Source: a virus | Direction: 5' to 3' (one strand) | Length of the DNA stretch: 30,284 nucleotides | Virus record (IMG/VR): IMGVR_UViG_3300023180_004388 | Span: 1-30,284 of that record | Part shown: piece after piece, positions 1 to 5,007 of the stretch | Position numbering within the stretch: position 1 is the first letter of the stretch | Layout: each line of letters begins with the position of its first letter | The notes under the pieces: model-generated | Database searches by the model: none | The model's input: the letters and a program-made list of their open reading frames with translations, nothing else | What the model was told of the DNA's origin: nothing | Program-made: the position numbers and the translations under genes

Positions 1-83
1 GACAGCAATACCCTTTTTATGTGCCACCTTGTTCTTTGGAGCATATAAGGGTGAAACTCAATACTACGACTCAGACGACTACG

Positions 84-1424
84 ATGGAAATGGAACCGCT
101 CACTAAAGGAATTGTAATCTTCGGTGCCACTGGAGATTTATGTAAGAGGAAACTTATTCCAGCATTGCATCAACTTTGGTTGAAGGATCTTCTTCCAAAT
201 AATTTTTTGATCACTGGTTGTGCCAGAAGAGCACCAACTGCATCACAATGGAAAGAATCTCTTGGGGAATATCCAGAAGAGTTCCTTCATCATTTGGATT
301 ATGTTTCTGCTGATTTAGATAATGTGGAAAGTTTAAAGAACCTTCCAGATTATATTGACGATATGACTTACTTTCTTTCTGTTCCACCAGAAAGGTATGC
401 TAATGCAATCACTAATCTTAAAGAGGCAGGTAAGTTAGATGACCCAGAAAGGACCAGGGTGGTTATCGAAAAACCCTTTGGATACGATTATAAATCTGCT
501 GATTCTTTACAATCTGTGGTTTCTAGACATCTACGCGAGAAACAAGTCTATCGCATTGACCATTATCTCGGCAAAGATACTGTTAATAACATACTTGCTA
601 CTCGCTTCAGTAATATTCTTCTGGAACCACTTTGGAATCGCCAGTATGTAGAAGAGGTTCAAATCTTTGCGACTGAAACTATCAGTTGCGATGGTCGTTC
701 ACAGTATTATGATACTGCTGGTGCGGTTCGTGATATGCTTCAAAATCACATCTTACAGGTGCTTGCTCTGGTAGCAATGGAAGCACCTTGCCGTATGGAC
801 GCTAGGGAGGTTCGCCGTGAAAAAACAAAAGTCCTTGCCGCCACAAGAATGGGAACAGACGCCCTCTTTGGGCAGTACATTGGGTATCGTGATGAAGACG
901 GTGTTGATCCTCAGTCTAATACTCCTACCTTCGTCGCTGGTTCTTTATATGTTGATAACTGGCGTTGGGAGGGAGTTCCTTTTCGCGTACTAACTGGTAA
1001 GTGTATGCCTTATCAGTGCGTAGAAGTTGTTATTAAGTTCAAGGCACCACCGCAGCAGTTATTTGATGGTGAGGTGAATGATCGTATTGTGATGAGGTTG
1101 CAACCACACGCACACCTTGATATCATGATGGACATTAAAACACCAGGAATGAGTGATGGTGTAGAACCAGCAACACTGACTCATAGGTATCCTGATTGGT
1201 TGGGTGTTGACGGATATGAAAAACTTCTTTATGATGCGATTGAAGGAGATCAGTCTCACTTTGTTCATGCCGATGAAGTTATGGAATCGTGGAGGATTGT
1301 AGATAATCTTCTATGCACTGGTGACAAGTGTCCGATTAGAACAGTTCCTTTCATCTATCATAAAGGTCTTTGGGGGCCACAGCATAAAACAGATTGTATA
1401 ACTAAATGGGATTATCCAGCATGA
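84..1424 (+). CDS. zwf: Glucose-6-phosphate dehydrogenase
   Basis: Oxidises glucose 6-phosphate to 6-phosphogluconolactone and makes NADPH, the entry step of the oxidative pentose phosphate pathway in the host cytoplasm. From the ATG at 84 the protein has 446 residues, somewhat shorter than the roughly 490-510 of bacterial enzymes. The dinucleotide-binding GATGDL lies at residues 14-19, EKPFG at 129-133 and the catalytic signature RIDHYLGK at 157-164. The frame stays open upstream to a GTG at 21, but the extra residues are Thr-rich and unlike the family, so the ATG that places GATGDL close to the N terminus is preferred. Cyanophages are known to carry zwf to feed NADPH into deoxynucleotide synthesis. 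The stop overlaps the next small gene by ATGA. The identity is certain; the exact start is not. Confidence 0.95.
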   Translation: MEMEPLTKGIVIFGATGDLCKRKLIPALHQLWLKDLLPNNFLITGCARRAPTASQWKESLGEYPEEFLHHLDYVSADLDNVESLKNLPDYIDDMTYFLSVPPERYANAITNLKEAGKLDDPERTRVVIEKPFGYDYKSADSLQSVVSRHLREKQVYRIDHYLGKDTVNNILATRFSNILLEPLWNRQYVEEVQIFATETISCDGRSQYYDTAGAVRDMLQNHILQVLALVAMEAPCRMDAREVRREKTKVLAATRMGTDALFGQYIGYRDEDGVDPQSNTPTFVAGSLYVDNWRWEGVPFRVLTGKCMPYQCVEVVIKFKAPPQQLFDGEVNDRIVMRLQPHAHLDIMMDIKTPGMSDGVEPATLTHRYPDWLGVDGYEKLLYDAIEGDQSHFVHADEVMESWRIVDNLLCTGDKCPIRTVPFIYHKGLWGPQHKTDCITKWDYPA

Positions 1425-1582
1425 TGCACGAAGCAGGACATTTTGCCAGAATGGTAATGGAAACACCCTGGTGTCTGGGTGTTATGGGGTTCTCCCTGGT
1501 CTTCTTTCCTATCTTGGGTATGTGGGCAGTTCACAAATATCACTGGGAACACTGGGCACCATTTGACAAATCGCATAAGTAG
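1421..1582 (+). CDS. Small single-pass membrane protein, unknown function
   Basis: This open frame of 53 codons begins with ATGATG overlapping the zwf stop (ATGA), which suggests translational coupling. Around residues 15-35 is a hydrophobic segment rich in Gly, Phe, Leu and Val (it includes VMGFSLVFFPILGMW) that can span a membrane. It is followed by an aromatic and His-rich tail containing HKYHWEHW. There is no recognised domain. The downstream -35 box lies inside its last codons. I cannot assign a function; coupling to zwf and the clear membrane segment support it as a real gene. Confidence 0.6.
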   Translation: MMHEAGHFARMVMETPWCLGVMGFSLVFFPILGMWAVHKYHWEHWAPFDKSHK

Positions 1583-1591
1583 TAGTATAAT
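1563..1591 (+). promoter_or_regulatory. Sigma70-type promoter
   Basis: TTGACA at 1563-1568 and TATAAT at 1586-1591 are separated by 17 bases, a perfect consensus match. It lies 21 bases upstream of the small gene at 1613 and inside the 3' end of the preceding small gene. It would be read by host RNA polymerase early in infection. Confidence 0.85.
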
Positions 1592-1612
1592 TCATCAGTT
1601 CAAACATTTACG

Positions 1613-1795
1613 ATGAACGAGAAACAACAGAAACGCAGAGATGCAGTCAATCTCTTTATTGAAAGCGTTTATAAACCTGATTCTGAACTCAGGCAGTGTG
1701 CTCATGAGCAGAAGTGTTACCATGAACTCATGGAGTGGCGAGACGAGGTTCTCCAATACTTGTATGTACGAAGAAGCGAAGAATTTAATGTCTGA
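1613..1795 (+). CDS. Small conserved-type phage protein, unknown function
   Basis: A 60-residue soluble, charged protein with three Cys or His clusters in the middle (QCAHEQKCYHE) and a predicted mostly helical make-up. It sits directly behind a perfect consensus promoter, the usual place for early cyanophage genes that act on the host, and is followed at once by the tRNA promoter. I do not recognise the family. The Cys/His spacing could bind a metal, but this is only a suggestion. Confidence 0.65.
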   Translation: MNEKQQKRRDAVNLFIESVYKPDSELRQCAHEQKCYHELMEWRDEVLQYLYVRRSEEFNV

Positions 1796-1801
1796 TGCCT
1801 C

Positions 1802-1830
1802 TTGACTTAAACACTCAAATGACCTATAAT
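1802..1830 (+). promoter_or_regulatory. Sigma70-type promoter of the tRNA cluster
   Basis: TTGACT at 1802-1807 and TATAAT at 1825-1830 are separated by 17 bases. Transcription would begin near 1837, about ten bases before the tRNA-Pro, so it probably drives the tRNAs and the gene between them. Confidence 0.8.
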
Positions 1831-1847
1831 ACTTAGGTCAATCCATC

Positions 1848-1921
1848 CGAGGAGTAGCTCAGTTTGGTAGAGTCCCCGTTTTGGGTGCGGGTTGTCGCAG
1901 GTTCGAATCCTGTCTCCTCGA
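1848..1921 (+). tRNA. tRNA-Pro (anticodon TGG)
   Basis: All four arms can be drawn. The acceptor CGAGGAG at 1848-1854 pairs with CTCCTCG at 1914-1920, with discriminator A at 1921. The anticodon stem CCCGT (1875-1879) pairs with GCGGG (1887-1891) around a loop with TGG at 1882-1884. The T arm has GCAGG, loop TTCGAAT and CCTGT. A C1-G72 first pair is typical of bacterial tRNA-Pro. The 3' CCA is not encoded. Confidence 0.93.
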
Positions 1922-1924
1922 CTT

Positions 1925-1932
1925 TATAAATA
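1925..1932 (+). promoter_or_regulatory. T4-type late promoter octamer
   Basis: TATAAATA is an exact match to the T4 late consensus recognised by the phage sigma factor gp55. It starts four bases after the tRNA-Pro and ends eight bases before the ATG at 1941, so a late transcript would have almost no leader. It may be fortuitous. Confidence 0.45.
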
Positions 1933-1940
1933 TCACAACT

Positions 1941-2114
1941 ATGGAAATCTTTACAGTGGAAGAATTTCAAGAAAGATGGGACGAACTCATTGAAAGAGTG
2001 GAAAACGGAGAACATCTTGGAATCATAAATGAGAATGGAAACGCAGCAGTAATAATTCCTGCAGATGATGATCTTTACCGAATATACACGGAAACAAACA
2101 ACGAAGCACAGTAA
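1941..2114 (+). CDS. Phd/YefM-like antitoxin-family protein (57 aa)
   Basis: The protein resembles the prevent-host-death (Phd/YefM) antitoxin fold: an N-terminal strand and helix (EIFTVEEFQERWDELIERV), then NGEHLGIINENG and a strand AAVIIPADD, the same order as in YefM (helix, 'I..NG..AAV..', acidic end). Such antitoxins bind operator DNA and neutralise a partner toxin. It is short, with almost no toxin-binding C-terminal tail, and no toxin gene is adjacent; its neighbours on both sides are tRNAs. It may serve as a solo repressor or as an anti-toxin against a host system. The start at 1941 is chosen because an upstream extension would run through the tRNA. Confidence 0.7.
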   Translation: MEIFTVEEFQERWDELIERVENGEHLGIINENGNAAVIIPADDDLYRIYTETNNEAQ

Positions 2115-2124
2115 GTTCATCTGC

Positions 2125-2196
2125 GGGAATGTCGCCTAATGGTTAAGGCCCTCTGCTTATAACGGAGTGAACCGAGTTCAATTCTCGGCATTCCTA
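2125..2196 (+). tRNA. tRNA-Ile (anticodon TAT)
   Basis: The acceptor GGGAATG (2125-2131) pairs with CATTCCT (2189-2195) with a G-T first pair, discriminator A at 2196. The D stem is GCC/GGC. The anticodon stem CTCTG/CGGAG encloses CTTATAA, giving TAT at 2158-2160. The T arm is CCGAG, TTCAATT, CTCGG. UAU reads the AUA isoleucine codon, rare in GC-richer Synechococcus hosts but frequent in AT-rich phage genes, a plausible reason to carry it. Confidence 0.88.
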
Positions 2197-2199
2197 TTT

Positions 2200-2272
2200 G
2201 CTCCTTTAGCAATCTGGTGAATGCAGCGAACTCATAATTCGCCTGAGGCGTGTTCGATCCACGCAAGGAGCA
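2200..2272 (+). tRNA. tRNA with CAT anticodon (probably Met)
   Basis: The acceptor GCTCCTT (2200-2206) pairs with AAGGAGC (2265-2271), discriminator A at 2272. The anticodon stem GCGAA/TTCGC encloses CTCATAA with CAT at 2233-2235. The T arm is GCGTG, TTCGATC, CACGC. A CAT anticodon may mean elongator Met or, after lysidine modification, Ile for AUA. The neighbouring TAT tRNA already reads AUA, so Met is preferred but not proven. Confidence 0.88.
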
Positions 2273-2273
2273 C

Positions 2274-2302
2274 TTGACGGATTTCCGTCATTCCACTATA
2301 AT
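2274..2302 (+). promoter_or_regulatory. Sigma70-type promoter
   Basis: TTGACG at 2274-2279 and TATAAT at 2297-2302 are 17 bases apart. The -35 box begins one base after the tRNA discriminator. The block CACTTGACGGATT is shared with the psbA promoter at 28226, which suggests a common origin. Confidence 0.85.
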
Positions 2303-2324
2303 AGTCAGGTACACATTCAGAACA

Positions 2325-2540
2325 ATGTCACTCACCGAAAAATTCAAAAAAGACATTCACTCTCTTCGTTCTGCTGCCAATGGCGACATCTATCTTGATG
2401 TAAAGAATCCGAAACTTTACAAAAAGGTTCGCCGTTTTTATGAAAACAATGGAGTAATCTTTTCGGGAGATCCCCTTGATGATTATGAAATGTTGATGGA
2501 TTACATTGCTCAGGATCTGGAAACTCTAGAGGTTGCATGA
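2325..2540 (+). CDS. Small soluble protein, unknown function (71 aa)
   Basis: The start ATG at 2325 lies 22 bases after a strong -10 box; a longer frame would begin inside the tRNA. The product is a 71-residue, charged, mainly helical protein with no membrane segment and no motif that I recognise. It overlaps the following gene by ATGA, so the two are probably made together as an early two-gene operon. Confidence 0.65.
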   Translation: MSLTEKFKKDIHSLRSAANGDIYLDVKNPKLYKKVRRFYENNGVIFSGDPLDDYEMLMDYIAQDLETLEVA

Positions 2541-2821
2541 ACGATTTAGATCCTAAGTCTGTTGCTTCAACCAAGACTATTATTATTCATGAACGATTCC
2601 CTTATCGGTTCGTTCAGAAAGGTCACATTCAACTAAACGGAAATCCCGATTTCCGTATGCAAAAAGCACATGAGTATACTAAAAAATACTCTGATGCTTA
2701 TTTGTTTGACAATGGAGATCAAATGCTCCTTGCCATTGAAGACCACGAATATGCTAAATGGTTAGATCCAGAAGGTGTTCCTTGTTATGTTCGTGATGAT
2801 GAAGACATGGAGAGTCTTTAA
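2537..2821 (+). CDS. Hypothetical protein (94 aa)
   Basis: The gene is coupled to its upstream neighbour by an ATGA overlap. The protein is soluble and rich in Asp, Tyr and Lys, ending in an acidic stretch (RDDEDMESL). A middle segment alternates charged and aromatic residues. No family is recognised. It closes the early pair that starts at 2325; the sequence after it is a non-coding structured region. Confidence 0.6.
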   Translation: MNDLDPKSVASTKTIIIHERFPYRFVQKGHIQLNGNPDFRMQKAHEYTKKYSDAYLFDNGDQMLLAIEDHEYAKWLDPEGVPCYVRDDEDMESL

Positions 2822-3011
2822 AAACCCTGGTGGAGTCATCCCTAATAAATGCCCATGATGGAGACATGTAAAAAACCCTGGTCGGGATGGTCATATGACC
2901 CCTGGAGTTTCCAGTTTCTCTAAAGAACTGGTGGTGCGGATGGGATCTCTCTCCCGCCCAGTTTCTTGCTTCTGGTTAAAGAGCAAGTGGCGTGCATGAA
3001 AAGACCTAACG
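2822..3011 (+). other. Structured intergenic region, possible small RNA
   Basis: No convincing gene is present. The stretch contains dense local symmetry: AAAACCCTGG twice (2821 and near 2871), the perfect 12-base palindrome GGTCATATGACC at 2889-2900, the hairpin CTGGA/TCCAG at 2902-2914, CCAGTT/AACTGG at 2911-2931, a second CCAGTTTCT copy at 2958-2966 and CTTGCT/AGCAAG at 2965-2987. It ends in a strong terminator at 3012. A folded 3' untranslated region or a small RNA processed from the upstream transcript would explain this. A 24-codon frame at 2849-2923 also exists. Confidence 0.4.
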
Positions 3012-3035
3012 GGGAGGTTCGCACCTCCCTTTTTT
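3012..3035 (+). terminator. Rho-independent terminator
   Basis: GGGAGGT (3012-3018), loop TCGC and ACCTCCC (3023-3029) form a seven-pair GC-rich stem followed by six T. It ends the transcript from the promoter at 2274 and precedes the late promoter of the next gene. Confidence 0.9.
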
Positions 3036-3043
3036 CATAAATA
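3036..3043 (+). promoter_or_regulatory. Late promoter octamer CATAAATA
   Basis: CATAAATA fits the NATAAATA late motif of T4-like cyanophages. It lies directly behind the terminator T-run and 10 bases before the ATG at 3054, and no sigma70 -35/-10 pair is present, so the next gene is probably a late gene. Confidence 0.7.
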
Positions 3044-3053
3044 AAAATAAAAA

Positions 3054-3530
3054 ATGAAAACCTTTTCTCAGTTTGTTGGTCTATTACAGGAAAAAGAAAT
3101 TGCCTGGAATAGTGGCAAGTTGAGCGGCAGTGGGAAAAGTCCTTCAGATACAGCAAAGACAAAAATTGCACAACTATCTAGAGAAAGAGATCCACAAAAG
3201 ATAGTTGCAGCGGCACAAAGAATCAAGAGAATGAGAGGTATTGTTGCTGGAGCAGATGAAGTTGCAAAGGCAAAGGATCCTAAAACTTCTAGAACTTCTG
3301 GAATGCAGACCAGAGCAAACACAGGAAGAGCATCAAAACCAGCAGATACCCGAGGAAGATCTGGTAGTCTTCCTAACATTGCTTCTCCTGCAGGTGAGGG
3401 AAGTGGAAGCAGAGTTGCTGGTAAATATGGTGACCTGAGAAAAGGATCCTCAAATAATATTGGATCAACTCAGATCAATACTGGCAGAGGATATACTGGA
3501 AAGAAATTTGGAAAGGGCGGCAATAGATAG
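3054..3530 (+). CDS. MKTF-type basic phage protein, possibly virion-associated
   Basis: The 158-residue product starts with MKTFSQFVGLLQEKE, the N-terminal tag seen in many T4-like cyanophage late proteins. Residues 25-85 are helical and basic; the rest is Gly, Ser, Arg and Lys-rich low complexity (GRSGSLPN, GRGYTGKKFGKGGNR) and probably disordered. No enzyme motif is visible. The only promoter is a late octamer, which together with the tag suggests a structural or packaged protein. This is an inference from context; no family with known function was recognised. Confidence 0.7.
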   Translation: MKTFSQFVGLLQEKEIAWNSGKLSGSGKSPSDTAKTKIAQLSRERDPQKIVAAAQRIKRMRGIVAGADEVAKAKDPKTSRTSGMQTRANTGRASKPADTRGRSGSLPNIASPAGEGSGSRVAGKYGDLRKGSSNNIGSTQINTGRGYTGKKFGKGGNR

Positions 3531-3532
3531 CA

Positions 3533-3561
3533 TTTACAAAACACTCTTTTTTTAGTATAAT
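3533..3561 (+). promoter_or_regulatory. Sigma70-type promoter of the glycan island
   Basis: TTTACA at 3533-3538 and TATAAT at 3556-3561 are 17 bases apart. It is the only clear promoter before the 13-kb run of forward glycan genes, which have no internal terminators that I can see. Confidence 0.75.
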
Positions 3562-3586
3562 AGATACTATAGAGTTTTTATTTTTG

Positions 3587-4636
3587 ATGGGTCAGTATGT
3601 TAAAAAGGCACTCGTTCTGGGTGCTGGTGGTTTCATTGGAAGTCATATGGTTAAACGCCTTCGTTCTGAAGGTTACTGGGTGCGCGGTGTAGATCTCAAG
3701 CGTCCAGAGTATTCTCCCACTGAAGCAAACGAATTCGTTCAGGGAGATCTTCGTGATGAAGATTTCGTTCGCCGTGTTCTTGAATACAAGGGAGACCGAG
3801 GTAACTTCTACAACTCAGTTCCTTATCGTTACATTCATCCTTTTGATGAGATCTATCAGTTCGCTGCTGATATGGGTGGTGCAGGTTTTGTCTTCACTGG
3901 CGAGAACGATGCAGACATCATGCATAACTCTGTTACTATCAATCTGAACGTTCTTGAAATGCAACGTCAGATGAATGAAAGAGTTGGTAAGAATGTAACT
4001 AAGATTTTCTATTCTGGATCTGCTTGCATGTATCCAGAGCACAATCAACTGGATCCTGATAACCCTGACTGCCGTGAAGAATCAGCATACCCCGCTAACC
4101 CCGATTCCGAATATGGATGGGAGAAACTATTCTCTGAGCGACTTTATTTTGCATACCATCGCAATTATGGTATTCCTGTTCGTGTTACCAGGTATCATAA
4201 TATTTTTGGTCCAGAAGGGACCTGGGACGGTGGAAGAGAGAAGGCACCAGCTGCAATCTGCCGTAAAGTTGCTCTCCTCTCAGAGGACGGTGGATCCATT
4301 GAGGTGTGGGGAGACGGTTTACAAACTCGTTCCTTCCTGTACATTGACGAATGCATTGAAGCGTCTAGACGACTGATGGACTCTAACTTCATTGGACCTG
4401 TGAATATTGGTTCTGAGGAGATGGTCACCATCAACCAACTGGTAGATACTGCTGCTCGTGTTGCAGGTAAGAACGTAGAGAAGAATCATATTGACGGTCC
4501 TCTGGGTGTTCGTGGACGTAACTCCAACAACGATGTGATCCGTAGAGAACTTGGTTGGGACTATCAGCAGACGCTTGAAGAAGGTATTCGTAAAACTTAC
4601 ACTTGGATTCAAGAACAAATTCGTAAGAGTGCTTGA
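3587..4636 (+). CDS. GDP-mannose 3,5-epimerase (plant type)
   Basis: Converts GDP-D-mannose to GDP-L-galactose, using NAD within an extended short-chain dehydrogenase fold. The Rossmann motif GAGGFIG is at residues 12-18. The four catalytic positions known from Arabidopsis GME (Cys145, Tyr174, Lys178, Lys217) are all present with a constant shift of two: C147 in SACMYPE, Y176 and K180 in EYGWEK, K219 in GGREKAP. Other family blocks are WGDGLQTRSF, FIDE-like YIDEC, PVNIGSEEM and GVRGRNSNND. The ATG at 3587 follows an in-frame TTG at 3584; ATG is preferred. It is the first gene of the glycan island, so its sugar product probably feeds the glycosyltransferases downstream. The family assignment is strong. 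Confidence 0.92.
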   Translation: MGQYVKKALVLGAGGFIGSHMVKRLRSEGYWVRGVDLKRPEYSPTEANEFVQGDLRDEDFVRRVLEYKGDRGNFYNSVPYRYIHPFDEIYQFAADMGGAGFVFTGENDADIMHNSVTINLNVLEMQRQMNERVGKNVTKIFYSGSACMYPEHNQLDPDNPDCREESAYPANPDSEYGWEKLFSERLYFAYHRNYGIPVRVTRYHNIFGPEGTWDGGREKAPAAICRKVALLSEDGGSIEVWGDGLQTRSFLYIDECIEASRRLMDSNFIGPVNIGSEEMVTINQLVDTAARVAGKNVEKNHIDGPLGVRGRNSNNDVIRRELGWDYQQTLEEGIRKTYTWIQEQIRKSA

Positions 4637-4668
4637 CTTTATCTATCTGAATTATTTGAAAGACATTT

Positions 4669-5007
4669 ATGAGTAAAAAGTATATTTTTGATCTAGATCA
4701 TACTCTCTGTGACACTAAGAAGGGGAAAGATGGAAAATGGGATTACTACAATGCAGTCCCATTTCATGATAGAATAGAAGTTGTTAACTCATTATGGGAA
4801 GGTGGAAACACCATAGTTATAGAAACTGCAAGAGGTTGTGGATCTAAAATCAATCATTATGTTGAGACTTTTGATCAACTTCGTTCCTGGGGACTTAAGT
4901 TTCATACACTTAGAACTGGTGTAAAATTTTCTGCTGATTATTATATTGACGATAAAGCGATAAACTCTGAGGATTTCTTCAATGGCAAGTCTACAATCTC
5001 TGATTAA
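4669..5007 (+). CDS. HAD-family phosphatase, small polysaccharide-locus type
   Basis: A 112-residue haloacid dehalogenase core without cap domain. The nucleophile motif FDLDHTL gives D8 and D10; ETARG (52-56) is motif II; K86 may be motif III; IDDKA with D94 and D95 is motif IV. Small HAD proteins of this type are common beside capsule genes and remove phosphate from sugar or amino-alcohol phosphates. The last 26 bases overlap the start of the ligase-aminotransferase fusion, so the two are translated together and may act on the same phosphorylated intermediate. The substrate cannot be read from sequence. Confidence 0.85.
   Translation: MSKKYIFDLDHTLCDTKKGKDGKWDYYNAVPFHDRIEVVNSLWEGGNTIVIETARGCGSKINHYVETFDQLRSWGLKFHTLRTGVKFSADYYIDDKAINSEDFFNGKSTISD

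Noticed and set aside
21-83. Upstream GTG start for zwf
   Set aside because: It adds 21 residues, mostly Thr and Gln, that are unlike the family; the ATG at 84 puts GATGDL at the usual distance.
4633-4661. TTGACT at 4633 as a promoter before the HAD gene
   Set aside because: No acceptable -10 box is found 16-18 bases downstream.
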